Source of the DNA: Sphaerisporangium siamense
GTDB taxonomy: Bacteria; Actinomycetota; Actinomycetes; Streptosporangiales; Streptosporangiaceae
NCBI RefSeq assembly: GCF_014205275.1
Contig: NZ_JACHND010000001.1
Location: forward strand, 2,604,001-2,668,000
Length of the DNA stretch: 64,000 bases
Reading direction: 5' to 3'
Part shown: positions 43,752-52,844 of the stretch, in pieces
Layout of the letters: every line of letters starts with the position of its first letter
Numbering within the stretch: the stretch's first letter is position 1
Program-made: the position numbers and the translations under genes
The notes under the pieces: model-generated
The model's input: the letters and a program-made list of their open reading frames with translations, nothing else
The model's database searches: none
Told to the model about the DNA's origin: nothing

Positions 43752-45815
43752 TCAGAAGGCCAGGGACTTGCGGAGGAAGTCGACCTGTAGGAGGAGGAGG
43801 TTTTCGGCGATGACCTCCTGGGGGGTCATGTGGGTGACGCCGGAGAGGGGGAGGACGGTGTGGGGGCGGCCGGCGGCGACCAGGGCCGAGGAGAGGCGGA
43901 GGGTGTGGGCGGCTACCACGTTGTCGTCGGCGAGGCCGTGGATGAGGAGGAGGGGGCGTTCCAGCTTCTCGGCGTCGGCCATGAGCGACGAGCGGTCGTA
44001 CACCTCGGGGAGTTCGCGGGGGTGGCCGAGGTAGCGCTCGGTGTATGCGGTGTCGTAGAGGCGCCAGTCGGTGACGGGGGCTCCGGCGATGGCGGCGTGG
44101 AAGACGTCGGGGCGGCGCAGGACGGCGAGGGCCGCGAGGAAGCCGCCGAACGACCAGCCCTTGATGGCCACGCGGGAGGTGTCGATGTCGTCGGGATAGA
44201 TCTGGGCGACGGCCTTGAGCGCGTCGACCTGGTCGTCCAGGACGGGGGTCGCCAGGTCGTGCAGGACTTCGCGTTCGAAGGCGGGGCCCCGGCCGGGGGT
44301 GCCGCGGCCGTCGGAGATGATCACGGCGAAGCCCTGGTCGGCGAACCACTGGGGCTCCAGGAACAGGCGCCCGGCTGAGAGCACTCGCTGGGCGTGCGGG
44401 CCGCCGTAGGGGTCCATGAGGACGGGGAGGCGACGGGAGCCGGGGACGTGGTCGCTGGGGAACAGGACGGCGGTGCGGAGGGCGCGCTCGCCGGCGCTGA
44501 GCAGCGAAACCCGTGGCTCCAGCTTGGGGCGCTCGGCGACGGAGGCGATGGACAGCCGCCGCTCGCCCGCCCGGACCTGGACGGTGGTGGCGGGCGAGGC
44601 GAGGGTCTGGCTCGCGATCAGGAGGGTGCCGCCGGCGAGCTGCCCGGAGTGGACGCCCGCCTCTTCGGTGAGGGGGGAGAGCACCCCGGCCGACCACGAC
44701 CACAGGTGGATCTCGGTGGGCTCGGCGCCGGCCCGGAACAGCACCGTGTCGCCGTCCAGGCCGACGACGTCACGGACCTGCAGGCCGGGCGGGGTGACGG
44801 GCGCGTCGCCGATGACGAGCCGCCGCCCGCCCTCGGAATCGGCGACCAACACCAGCGTGCCGTCGGACAGACGGGCGGGGACGCCGCCGATGACCTCGAC
44901 CCAGGCGTCGTCGGTGGTCTCGCGCAGCAGCCGGGTCTCGCCGGTGGCCGGGTCGACGGCGTACACGCGCTGGGCCTTCTGGTCGCGGGGCATCGTGACG
45001 ATCAGCGGGCCCTGCGGACCCCAGCTCGCCGTGACCAGGTACTCGTCGTCGAAGGGGACCTCGACGCGCGAGCCGTCGAGCCCGAGGATCGCCAGGGAGA
45101 CCACCGCGTCGGCCGTTCCGGCGGCGGGGTAGCTCACCGAGACGGGCGGGCGCGCGGGGTTGGCCGGGTCGGCGATGTGCCACCGCTGGACGGGGGACTC
45201 GTCGGCACGCGCGACGAGCAGCGCCGCGCCGTCGGGCGACCACCAGTAGCCGCGGTGGCGGCCGAGCTCTTCGGCGGCGATGAACTCGGCCAGGCCGTAC
45301 GTCACGCCCGGAGCCTCGGGGGAGGCGAGCGCGCGGTCCTCACCGCCGGAGACGGCCTGCACGCGCAGGGCGCCGCCGCTGATGTAGGCGACATGGGCGC
45401 CGTCGGGGGACAGGCGGGGGTCGATCACCGGGCCGTGGGCGTCGAGGGCGCGCACCGCGCCGGTGGCGAGCTCCACCAGGTAGAGGCCGCCGGAGAGCGC
45501 GAAGACGGCGGAGGCGAGCGCGGAGTCGGCGGCGTAGGCCACCACGCCGCCGGCCTGCTCGCGGGCGCGCTCGCGGCGGGCGCGCTCCTCGGCGGGCAGG
45601 TCTTCGTCGGCCGCGCCGAGCCCGGCCGGGTCGAGGACCAGGCGCTCGGCGCCGGAGGGAATGTCGAGCTCCCACAGGCACGTGACCGGATCGGTGCCTG
45701 AGCGGCTGCGCAGGAATGCGACGCGGCCGCCGTCAGGGGCGATCGTGAAGCCGCGGGGAACACCGAGGGTGAACCGGCGGGTCCTTGCGTAAAGGCGCGG
45801 GAAGCTCTCACTCAT
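43752..45815 (-). CDS. S9-family prolyl oligopeptidase (dipeptidyl peptidase IV-like)
   Basis: A 687-residue serine peptidase. The N-terminal ~430 residues form a beta-propeller (DPP-IV N-type) with repeated WSPDG and SPDGAHVAYIS blades. The C-terminal alpha/beta-hydrolase domain has the nucleophile in GWSFGG (S555), aspartate in GLADDNV and histidine in GVTHMTP. VLMDPYGGPHAQRV supplies the oxyanion region. No signal peptide is seen, so it is probably cytoplasmic and trims short peptides. The ATG at 45815 follows GAGG by 5 nt; an upstream ATG (45824) is possible. It is divergent from mshB. Confidence 0.92.
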   Translation of the reverse strand: MSESFPRLYARTRRFTLGVPRGFTIAPDGGRVAFLRSRSGTDPVTCLWELDIPSGAERLVLDPAGLGAADEDLPAEERARRERAREQAGGVVAYAADSALASAVFALSGGLYLVELATGAVRALDAHGPVIDPRLSPDGAHVAYISGGALRVQAVSGGEDRALASPEAPGVTYGLAEFIAAEELGRHRGYWWSPDGAALLVARADESPVQRWHIADPANPARPPVSVSYPAAGTADAVVSLAILGLDGSRVEVPFDDEYLVTASWGPQGPLIVTMPRDQKAQRVYAVDPATGETRLLRETTDDAWVEVIGGVPARLSDGTLVLVADSEGGRRLVIGDAPVTPPGLQVRDVVGLDGDTVLFRAGAEPTEIHLWSWSAGVLSPLTEEAGVHSGQLAGGTLLIASQTLASPATTVQVRAGERRLSIASVAERPKLEPRVSLLSAGERALRTAVLFPSDHVPGSRRLPVLMDPYGGPHAQRVLSAGRLFLEPQWFADQGFAVIISDGRGTPGRGPAFEREVLHDLATPVLDDQVDALKAVAQIYPDDIDTSRVAIKGWSFGGFLAALAVLRRPDVFHAAIAGAPVTDWRLYDTAYTERYLGHPRELPEVYDRSSLMADAEKLERPLLLIHGLADDNVVAAHTLRLSSALVAAGRPHTVLPLSGVTHMTPQEVIAENLLLLQVDFLRKSLAF

Positions 45816-45886
45816 GGCCCTCATCCTGCCAGGCCGGACCGAAACACAGATGACCCGTTCTTGAGGCTGTGGATAACCTCGAACAC

Positions 45887-46795
45887 ATGACTGATCGGCG
45901 TTTGCTGTTCGTGCACGCTCACCCCGACGATGAGAGCAGTGGCACGGGGGCCACTATGGCGAAATATGCCGCGGAAGGCGCTCAGGTCACCCTCGTGACC
46001 TGCACGTTGGGCGAAGAAGGCGAGATCGTGGTGCCCGATCTGGCCCACCTCGCGGCCGACCGCGAGGACCGCCTCGGCGAGCACCGCATAGGCGAGCTGG
46101 AGGCCGCCTGCAAGGCGCTCGGCGTGGTGGACCACCGCTTCCTCGGCGGTCCGGGCCGCTGGCGCGACTCCGGCATGATGGACACCCCCTCCAACGAGAA
46201 CCCGCGCTGTTTCTGGCGCGCCGACCTGGACGAGGCCGCGGGCGAGCTCGTCAAGGTCATCCGTGAGGTCCGGCCGCAGGTGCTGGTCACCTACGACGAG
46301 AACGGCTTCTACGGCCATCCTGACCACATCCAGGCGTACCGCGTGGCCTGGAGGGCCTTCGAGCTCGCCGCGGACGCATCCTTCGGCGAGGGCGAGCCCT
46401 GGAAGATCGCCAAGTTCTACTTCACCACGATGCCGAAGTCCGCGCTGCGGCATCTCGGCGACGTCATGCGTGAGGCGGGCATCGAGGGGTTCCCGGGTGA
46501 CGTCGAGGACCTGCCGTTCGGCGCCCCCGACAAGGCCGTCACGACGGAGATCGACGCCCGGCCGCACGCCCCGGCCAAGCTGGACGCCCTGCGCGCCCAC
46601 CGCTCCCAGGTGGACCTCGCCGACCCGTGGTTCAAGGTCGCCGAGCGCAGGGGTGAGGAGGCCATGGGCGTCGAGTACTACATCCTGGCCGCGGGCGAGC
46701 GCGGACCCGCGGCCGGACGGGGTGTCCCCGCCGGCGCCGGGGGCATCGGCGAGCCCTACGACCGTGAGGACGACCTGTTCGCGGGCATCGGCTAG
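45887..46795 (+). CDS. mshB: Mycothiol biosynthesis deacetylase MshB
   Basis: A 302-residue zinc deacetylase: N-acetyl-glucosaminyl-inositol is deacetylated to GlcN-Ins, the second main step of mycothiol synthesis. [14 protein letters not shown] gives H12 and D15, and GHPDH gives H144 and H147, matching the zinc ligands of mycobacterial Msh[13 protein letters not shown] and GGAGRWRDSG-like [11 protein letters not shown] are family signatures. The related amidase Mca is similar but differs in these stretches. The ATG 45887 has TAACCT (45874-45879) about 8 nt upstream, suggesting a leaderless mRNA. Confidence 0.9.
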   Translation: MTDRRLLFVHAHPDDESSGTGATMAKYAAEGAQVTLVTCTLGEEGEIVVPDLAHLAADREDRLGEHRIGELEAACKALGVVDHRFLGGPGRWRDSGMMDTPSNENPRCFWRADLDEAAGELVKVIREVRPQVLVTYDENGFYGHPDHIQAYRVAWRAFELAADASFGEGEPWKIAKFYFTTMPKSALRHLGDVMREAGIEGFPGDVEDLPFGAPDKAVTTEIDARPHAPAKLDALRAHRSQVDLADPWFKVAERRGEEAMGVEYYILAAGERGPAAGRGVPAGAGGIGEPYDREDDLFAGIG

Positions 46796-46806
46796 CCTTG
46801 CGAACC

Positions 46807-47271
46807 ATGGAGGAAGAGCAGGTCGAGGCGCCCCGGCGGCCGCGCGTGCCGTCCGCGATCGTGGACGGCGTCGCGTACGGTCTGCTCTTCCTGTTCGGCG
46901 TCGCGTTCGGCGTCGTGTCGGGCCTGGAACACGCCTGGCCCGTCGCCGGCGCGTTCGCGCCCATCCCGATCGTGCTGTCCGCGGTGCTGTTCGTCGTGCT
47001 GTACGGCTTCGGGCGGCTCATGGGCTCCCGGGTGGGCGCGTTCGTGCCCGGCCTCGGCTGGATGTTCGTGGTGCTGGTCTTCTCGCTGCCGCGCAGGGAG
47101 GGCGACCTGCTGATCGCGGGCAACGTCCAGGGCTACTACTACCTGGCCTGCGGGGCCATCGCCGTGGTGGCCGCCGTGCTGCTCATTCCCTCGTCGGGCT
47201 CGTGGCTGCTGCGCGAGAGGCCCTACGGCAAGACCGGGCGCATGAATATATCGGGTGAAATGTCCGCATAG
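46807..47271 (+). CDS. Four-helix membrane protein downstream of mshB (DUF6113-like)
   Basis: A 154-residue protein with four hydrophobic helices (about 16-40, 48-65, 78-95 and 107-127), short loops and a basic C-terminus (LLRERPYGKTGRM). It follows mshB by 11 bp, so it is probably co-transcribed. Small membrane proteins at this place are common in actinomycetes, but their function is unknown. Confidence 0.72.
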   Translation: MEEEQVEAPRRPRVPSAIVDGVAYGLLFLFGVAFGVVSGLEHAWPVAGAFAPIPIVLSAVLFVVLYGFGRLMGSRVGAFVPGLGWMFVVLVFSLPRREGDLLIAGNVQGYYYLACGAIAVVAAVLLIPSSGSWLLRERPYGKTGRMNISGEMSA

Positions 47272-47280
47272 GCTGGCCGC

Positions 47281-47835
47281 GTGCACCAGTCAGCCGCCGA
47301 ACACCCCGAGGACGCCGAGGAAAACGCGCGCCACGCCGCCCGCATGCCCTCCGATGTGGACGAGGCCACGTTCCGCAAGGTCGTGGGCCGCTTCCCGACC
47401 GGCGTCACCATCGTCACCACCCTGTCCGGCGGCGTGGACCACGCGATGACGGTGAGCTCCTTCGCCTCCCTCTCGCTGGACCCGCTGCTCGTGCTCATCT
47501 GCGTCGAGAAGGTCGCGCGCTTCCACGACGCCGTGCTGGACGCCGGCGTCTTCGGCGTCTCGATCCTGGGCGAGGACGGCGAGGAGGCGTCCCGCGCGTT
47601 CGCCCGGCGCGGGCGCACGCTGGAGGGCCAGCTCGATCGCTGGTCGCACCGCCGGGGCACGCTGGGCCTCGCGCTCTTCGACGCCGCCGTGGCGACGCTG
47701 GAGTGCCGCACCACGGCCGTCCACGACGGGGGCGACCACTCGATCGTGGTGGGAGCCGTGGTGTCGGCCCGCATGCTCAGGGCCGTCCCGCCGCTCGTCT
47801 ACGAGCAGGGCCGTTACCGCCGCATGGCCCCCTGA
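47281..47835 (+). CDS. Flavin reductase-domain protein
   Basis: A 184-residue protein with the flavin reductase/FMN-binding split-barrel signature: FRKVVGRFPTGVTIVTTL, MTVSSFASLSLDPLLVLICV, FGVSILGEDGEE and a closing VVSARMLRAVPPLVYEQGRY. Such proteins supply reduced FMN/FAD to two-component monooxygenases or act as stand-alone oxidoreductases. The GTG at 47281 has TAGGCT (47270-47275) close upstream and may be leaderless; ATG 47344 is an alternative. No oxygenase partner is adjacent. Confidence 0.87.
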   Translation: MHQSAAEHPEDAEENARHAARMPSDVDEATFRKVVGRFPTGVTIVTTLSGGVDHAMTVSSFASLSLDPLLVLICVEKVARFHDAVLDAGVFGVSILGEDGEEASRAFARRGRTLEGQLDRWSHRRGTLGLALFDAAVATLECRTTAVHDGGDHSIVVGAVVSARMLRAVPPLVYEQGRYRRMAP

Positions 47836-48162
47836 CCGCTCGTTTCCGCTCCTCGGGGGACAATCGAGGCATGCGACACATTCGGCTGTGAATAGGGGCC
47901 CCAGTATGCGGGGCTCCATCTGGAGAGTGGGGACGCGCGCGATGGAGGCTTACGGGCGGAAGCGTGCGGCGGCCCAGGACGGAGGCGAGCGCCGCCGGGA
48001 GGTAGGACTCGGCTACGCATCCGGGAGGACGCGAGGATACATCCCAGGGCCGAGGCATGTTTCGCGCTCACGGGGGATCATCACATCAGAGTGGTCAAAG
48101 GTTTCATTGCCACCTCATGGGACCTGACACGCCTCCCACTCGCTCATGAACAGGAGGGTCGA
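47836..48162. other. Intergenic region without a clear gene
   Basis: About 327 bp. A frame from GTG 47888 to 48127 exists but has no ribosome binding site, low coding bias and no family resemblance. The hydrolase ribosome binding site (AGGAGGG, 48152-48158) ends the region. Nothing else is recognised. Confidence 0.4.
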
Positions 48163-49137
48163 ATGTCGCAAACCATCCGCCCTGAGACCACCCCGGCCAC
48201 CCCGCCGCGCGAGCGGACCTGGCCCTCCAGCTTCAAGGACCGCCTGACCTGCCCGTTGCCGGACTTCCGCGAGGTCCTCAGCGTCGCATGGTACGGCGGC
48301 TTCCACGCGGACGCCGGGGACGCCGACCAGATTCCGGTCCTGCGCGCCGGACTGCCACCCGTGGGGCCGCGGGACGCCGGGGTGACCTGGGTGGGCCACG
48401 CGACGTACGTGCTGCGCATCGGCGGCCTGACCGTGCTCACCGACCCCGTCTGGTCGCGCAAGATCCCCGGTGTGCGCGACCGGCTGACCCCGCCGGGCGT
48501 GGCCTGGAGCGACCTGCCGCCCGTGGACGCCGTCGTGATCAGCCACAACCACTATGACCATCTGGACGCCCCGACCCTGCGCCGCCTGCCCCGGCACACG
48601 CCCATGTTCGTGCCCGCCAACCTCGGCGGGTGGTTCGCGAAGAGGGGGTTCACCAACGTCACCGAGCTGGACTGGTGGGAGAGCGCCCGCATCGGCGACG
48701 TGAGCTTCGATTTCGTGCCCGCCCACCACTGGAGCCGCCGGTCGCTGTTCGACACCTGCAAGACGCTCTGGGGCGGCTGGGTGCTGACGTCCGGCGACCA
48801 CCGGATCTACTTCGCCGGCGACACCGCCTACGGGGACCGCTTCAAGCTCATCGGCGCGCGCTACCCCGGCATCGACCTGGCCCTGATGCCCGTGGGCGCC
48901 TACGAGCCGCGCTGGTTCATGCACGTCTCGCACGTCGACCCCGCCGAGGCCGTCCAGGCGTGCGAGGACGTCGGGGCGCGGCGCATGGCCACCATGCACT
49001 GGGGGACGTTCGTGCTGTCGGGGGAGCCGGTGATGGCCCCGGTCCAGGAGGCGCGGGCCGCGTGGACCGCCTCGGGCCGCGACCGCGCCGACCTGTGGGA
49101 CCTCGCCGTGGGGGAGACCCGGGTGCTCACCGCCTGA
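48163..49137 (+). CDS. Metallo-beta-lactamase-fold hydrolase (UlaG/NAPE-PLD-like)
   Basis: A 324-residue protein. The metal-binding motif SHNHYDHLD gives HxHxDH, followed by HWSRRSLFD, the bridging aspartate in FAGDTAYGD and a final histidine in TMHWGTF. GVTWVGHATYVLRIGG is typical of the branch containing N-acyl-phosphatidylethanolamine phospholipase D and UlaG/RomA proteins. It should hydrolyse a phosphodiester or lactone; the substrate is not evident. ATG 48163 is 4 nt after AGGAGGG. Confidence 0.88.
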   Translation: MSQTIRPETTPATPPRERTWPSSFKDRLTCPLPDFREVLSVAWYGGFHADAGDADQIPVLRAGLPPVGPRDAGVTWVGHATYVLRIGGLTVLTDPVWSRKIPGVRDRLTPPGVAWSDLPPVDAVVISHNHYDHLDAPTLRRLPRHTPMFVPANLGGWFAKRGFTNVTELDWWESARIGDVSFDFVPAHHWSRRSLFDTCKTLWGGWVLTSGDHRIYFAGDTAYGDRFKLIGARYPGIDLALMPVGAYEPRWFMHVSHVDPAEAVQACEDVGARRMATMHWGTFVLSGEPVMAPVQEARAAWTASGRDRADLWDLAVGETRVLTA

Positions 49138-49172
49138 CGGGGCGGGTTCTCACCTGCCGGTCAGGCGGCCGA

Positions 49173-49457
49173 TCATCGTCTGACCAGGCCCCGGGCCAGG
49201 CCGTCCAGCGTCGCGGCGAGGCCCGCCAGGGTCTCGGGCACGAGCGAATAGCAGATCGTCGTGCCCTCGCGCCGCGTGGTGACCAGCCCCGCCTCGCGCA
49301 GCACCTTGAGGTGCGCCGAGATCGTGGGCTGGCTCACCTCGAACTCGTCGGTGAAATCGCAGGCGCAGATGTCCGGCTCGGCGGCCAGCCTGCGCACGAT
49401 GCCGAGCCGCACCGGATGGGCCAGCGCCTTGAGAACCTCGATCTCCACGCCGTTCAT
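49173..49457 (-). CDS. ArsR/SmtB-family repressor
   Basis: A 94-residue winged helix regulator: LKALAHPVRLGIVRRLA, then FEVSQPTISAHLKVLREAGL and REGTTICYSL. DICACDF places C31 and C33 as in the CxC metal/metalloid sites of ArsR-type repressors, although redox sensing is also possible. It is divergent from a questin-oxidase-like gene, and the 51-bp gap holds a perfect palindrome. Confidence 0.92.
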   Translation of the reverse strand: MNGVEIEVLKALAHPVRLGIVRRLAAEPDICACDFTDEFEVSQPTISAHLKVLREAGLVTTRREGTTICYSLVPETLAGLAATLDGLARGLVRR

Positions 49458-49469
49458 TATATCGACCTC

Positions 49470-49499
49470 AGACTATATAGTCTTATCTGTATATAGTCT
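49470..49499. promoter_or_regulatory. ArsR operator
   Basis: AGACTATATAGTCT (49470-49483) is a perfect 14-bp palindrome, and its right half TATATAGTCT recurs at 49490-49499, 16 bp away. It is very AT-rich for this genome and occupies the divergent promoter between arsR and the next gene. Confidence 0.72.
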
Positions 49500-49508
49500 G
49501 GAGGCGAT

Positions 49509-50543
49509 ATGGACCACATGGATCACACGGGCCACCTCGACGAGGCCCTAGTCCGGCTCGCGCCCACAGGTCCGGAGTTCGGCGGCGGCCTGTCCAACCA
49601 CGGCCCGATGGTCGCCGAGGCCCTGGTACGGCTCGGCGCCGCCGGAACCGTGCCCGGCTGGGTCACCGGCTACCTGCCGAGCCTCGCCGGACGCCCGCCC
49701 GTGGGCGGCCCCGTCACCGACTGGCGCGCCGCGCTCGGCGACATGCGCAGGCTTGGAGACTGGACCGGCCACTTCGAACGCCTGCTGGCCGAGGGGCCAT
49801 GGCGCGCGGTGCTGGCCGAGTGGTGGCCACGCCTCGTCCCCGGCCTCGCCGCCGGGGCCACCCACGGCGTGATCCGCACCTCGCACGCCGTCCGCGCCCT
49901 CGCCGAGGCCGACACCCCGCCCCGGCGCGCCGAACTGGCGCACGCCCTCGCGTACTGGGCCGCCGCCTACCTGGAACTGCCCGGACGGCCCCTCACCGCC
50001 GGCGCGCGGACCCTGGAGGAGGCCGTCGCGGCGCTGCCGGTGCTGGAACTCGCGCCGACGGGCCTCATCTCCGTCCACCTGGGCAACCTCGCCGGACTGC
50101 CCGAGTTCGCGGGCGTCGTGTCCTCGTTGCGCCCGCCCGCCGACGTCCCCGCCGACCTCGTACGGCTGTCGCGGGCGTTCACCCGCGTGTTCCTCACCCG
50201 GGGCAGGCACGCGCCGATCGCGTTCGTCCACGCCGTCACCACGCCCGTCGCGGTGTCCTCGGTGCTGGGCGACCTGCCGCCCGCCACCTGGCGCGCCACC
50301 TACGACGCCGTGTGGCAGGCCTCCGCCGCCCTGTTCAGCGGGTACGCCTACAACGGGACGGCCGAGCCGCTGCCCGAACGCGACCCGTCGGCCCCCGCCG
50401 ACCTGGCCGGACGCGCGGCCGAGACCGGCGAGGAACACGCGATCAAGCTGACCGAGGCCGCGCTGCGCCAGCACGCCGTCACCGGCGACCCGGTCTTCCT
50501 GCACGCCGCCGAGCGGTACATGGACCTGCTCGGGCCGCGCTGA
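49509..50543 (+). CDS. Questin oxidase-like family protein
   Basis: A 344-residue all-helical-looking protein matching the questin oxidase-like (DUF4243) family by stretches such as LSNHGPMVAEALVRLGAAG, GVIRTSHAVRALAEADTPPR and PIAFVHAVTTPVAV, with many conserved histidines. Fungal members perform Baeyer-Villiger-type oxidation of anthraquinones; bacterial ones are uncharacterised. It opens with a His-rich MDHMDHTGHLDEA. The ATG is 4 nt after GGAGG. Divergence from an ArsR-family gene with cysteine ligands suggests induction by a metal, thiol-reactive compound or quinone. Confidence 0.82.
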   Translation: MDHMDHTGHLDEALVRLAPTGPEFGGGLSNHGPMVAEALVRLGAAGTVPGWVTGYLPSLAGRPPVGGPVTDWRAALGDMRRLGDWTGHFERLLAEGPWRAVLAEWWPRLVPGLAAGATHGVIRTSHAVRALAEADTPPRRAELAHALAYWAAAYLELPGRPLTAGARTLEEAVAALPVLELAPTGLISVHLGNLAGLPEFAGVVSSLRPPADVPADLVRLSRAFTRVFLTRGRHAPIAFVHAVTTPVAVSSVLGDLPPATWRATYDAVWQASAALFSGYAYNGTAEPLPERDPSAPADLAGRAAETGEEHAIKLTEAALRQHAVTGDPVFLHAAERYMDLLGPR

Positions 50544-50550
50544 CCCGGCC

Positions 50551-51969
50551 TCAGGACCAGGTCTGGCCCTCGGGGGTGTCAACGACCTTCACCCCGAGGG
50601 CCGCCAGCTCGTCGCGCAGCCGATCGGAGGCGCCCCAGTCCTTGACCTCACGGGCCCGGGCACGGGCGTCCAGCAGCTCGGCCGCGCCCGGCGGCAGGAC
50701 GGCGACGACCGGCGGCTTGCCGATGTCCGCCGACAGATCCAGGCCCAGCACGTGGTCCAGGTGGAGGAACGTCTCGAAGCGCGACCCCGGCGCCACCGAC
50801 TCGTCGCGCTCCAGCTCGCGCACGATCCGCAGCGCGGCCGGCGTGTCGAGGTCGTCGTCGAAGGCCGCTTGCGCACGGTCGGCGTACTCGCGCGCGATCG
50901 GCCGGCTGGGGGCCTCCGCCCACTCGGCGACCCGCTGCCGCCACCGGCGGACCGTGCGGTCCGCGGCCCTCAGAGAGTCCCAGGTGAGGTTCATCTGCTG
51001 GCGGTAGCGGTGTTCGAGCAGCGCCAGCCGTACGGCCAGCGGGTCCAGGCCCGCCGCCTCGACGTCCGACAGCAGCACGACGTTGCCCGTCGACTTGGCC
51101 ATCTTGCGGCCGTCGAACAGCAAGTGCTCGCCGTGCACCCAGTGCTTGACGACGTCGTGCCCGACCGAGGCGTTGGACTGGGCGCGCTCGTCCTCGTGGT
51201 GCGGGAAGCGGAGGTCCTTGCCGCCGGTGTGGACGTCGATGTGCTCGCCGAGGAAGCGCAGCGACATGGCCGAGCACTCGATGTGCCAGCCGGGGAAGCC
51301 GCGGCCCCACGGGGTCTCCCAGGTCATCTCCTCGTCGGAGCCCTCCCGGTTGAAGCCCTCGCGCTTGGAGCCCTTCCACAGGGCCCAGTCGGCGTGGAAG
51401 CGCTTGCGGGAGTCCACGGCCTCCAGCCGGTACGCGGGCTGCAGCGCGTCCAGCCGGTTCCCGGAGATTTCGCCGTACGTCGGGAAGCTGCGCGCGTCGA
51501 AGTACACCGACCCGTCGTCCAGCACGTACGCGTGGCCCCTCTCGATGAGGCCCTCGATCATCTCGATCATCAGGTCGATCGACTCGGTGGCCCGGGGCAT
51601 GTGCTCCGGCGGGCGCATGTTGAGCTTCGCGGTGTCCCGGCGGAAGGCGTCCTCGTAGAACCGCGCGATCTCCAGCGCCGACCGGCCCTCCCTGCGGGCC
51701 TGCTGCACCACCTTGTCCTCGCCGGACGCGTCCACCTCGCCGTCGTCCACCAGGTGCCCGACGTCGGTGATGTTCTGGCACAGCAACGTGCCGACGCGGT
51801 GCCGCTCCAGCACCCGCCGGATCAGATCGGGCAGCAGGTACGACCGGAGGTTCCCCACATGGGCGTAGCGGTAGACGGTCGGCCCACAGGTGTACACGCG
51901 CAGCACACGCGAACCAGGCGCGACGACGCCTTCGACCTGCCGGGACCGGGTGTCATACAGCCGCAACAT
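50551..51969 (-). CDS. cysS: Cysteinyl-tRNA synthetase
   Basis: A 472-residue class I synthetase. TCGPTVYRYAHVGN (C28, HVGN 37-40) is the HIGH-region signature with the first zinc cysteine; C232 and the HHEDE segment (H257/H258) complete the zinc site that selects cysteine. KMAKSTGN (289-296) is the KMSKS loop. The C-terminal helical anticodon region is present. The related MshC lacks this C-terminal extension, so a true CysRS is favoured. The neighbourhood is not the usual ispF/rlmB one, so this may be a second copy. It converges with the questin-oxidase-like gene, 7 bp apart. Confidence 0.9.
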   Translation of the reverse strand: MLRLYDTRSRQVEGVVAPGSRVLRVYTCGPTVYRYAHVGNLRSYLLPDLIRRVLERHRVGTLLCQNITDVGHLVDDGEVDASGEDKVVQQARREGRSALEIARFYEDAFRRDTAKLNMRPPEHMPRATESIDLMIEMIEGLIERGHAYVLDDGSVYFDARSFPTYGEISGNRLDALQPAYRLEAVDSRKRFHADWALWKGSKREGFNREGSDEEMTWETPWGRGFPGWHIECSAMSLRFLGEHIDVHTGGKDLRFPHHEDERAQSNASVGHDVVKHWVHGEHLLFDGRKMAKSTGNVVLLSDVEAAGLDPLAVRLALLEHRYRQQMNLTWDSLRAADRTVRRWRQRVAEWAEAPSRPIAREYADRAQAAFDDDLDTPAALRIVRELERDESVAPGSRFETFLHLDHVLGLDLSADIGKPPVVAVLPPGAAELLDARARAREVKDWGASDRLRDELAALGVKVVDTPEGQTWS

Positions 51970-52175
51970 ACGACCGAGCCTAGGACATGCACCGCGGAGG
52001 GCCTAGATGCTGTGGGGTCCGGACGGGGGTGCTTCCGGTTAATGGACCCTCATGTTCATCGGCCGGAGGATAGGGCGGCGGCGGGGAATGGGGGGAAGAA
52101 CTCCCGTCGGGGGTACGGGACAATTCTCCGCGCCGCCGCCCGGCTGTGGGGTGGCGTGGTTCTCCAGGACCTCTC

Positions 52176-52685
52176 TTACAGGGGGTCGGCGGATTTTCGT
52201 GGGCGTGGCAGGGGTGGGAGGTCAGGAGCGCATTTCGTGAGGGGAGAGGAGTCCGTCGCGCTTTCCGCGAGGAGAGGATCGGTCGGCGTGTTTTTACGTT
52301 CATAAGTCACGTCGAACCAGACAGTTCGGTCCGTGCTGGTTTTGTGGACGTTCCAGCGATGCGCGAGCGTTTCCAGCAGCAGGAGTCCGCGCCCGCCTTC
52401 GGCGCACGGGTCGTCGGAGGTGCGGGTGATCGTCCCGCCGCCCGCGTCCACCACGTCCACGCGGACGAAATCGTGGAAATCGGCGAGCGCCAGGGTGATC
52501 CTGCCGCCGTTCCTGGAGTCCGAATGGACGACCGCGTTGGTGACCACCTCGGAGACCAGCAGGATCACGTCGTCGAGCGCCGGATGATCGACGCCGAGTT
52601 TCTCCCTGACATACGCCCGTGCGCGGGAGACCGATTCGGGAGTTCCGACCAGCTCGGTGACGCCTAATAGATTTCCTGTCATCAT
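52176..52685 (-). CDS. RsbW/AbaA-like ATP-binding protein (locus 2)
   Basis: A 169-residue GHKL ATPase with LVSEVVTNAVVHSDS (N box), VRVDVVDAGGG (G1) and CAEGGRGLLLLETLA (G2). ATG 52685 is chosen because AAAGG precedes it; an upstream ATG (52742) lacks a site. After about residue 135 the tail (TPTDPLLAESATDSSPLTK) is unstructured. It is divergent from an XRE-DUF5753 gene followed by DUF397 genes: the second WhiJ/AbaA-type trio of the window. Confidence 0.85.
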   Translation of the reverse strand: MMTGNLLGVTELVGTPESVSRARAYVREKLGVDHPALDDVILLVSEVVTNAVVHSDSRNGGRITLALADFHDFVRVDVVDAGGGTITRTSDDPCAEGGRGLLLLETLAHRWNVHKTSTDRTVWFDVTYERKNTPTDPLLAESATDSSPLTKCAPDLPPLPRPRKSADPL

Positions 52686-52844
52686 GCGCTTGCCTTTGTG
52701 CTCCCCGGATGAAAACCGGATGTCTTTCCGACTTCGCATCACCAGAGTGGAGGTGCGCGGCTACGATCGGTAGCGGAATTGAGGCACTCTCGAACCACAG
52801 TTCTTGTCAGGAGAACGGTCAGGTTAATCGGCACCCTCATTTGG

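Noticed and set aside
47888-48127. 79-codon frame after the flavin reductase gene
   Set aside because: No ribosome binding site, weak coding bias and no family resemblance.
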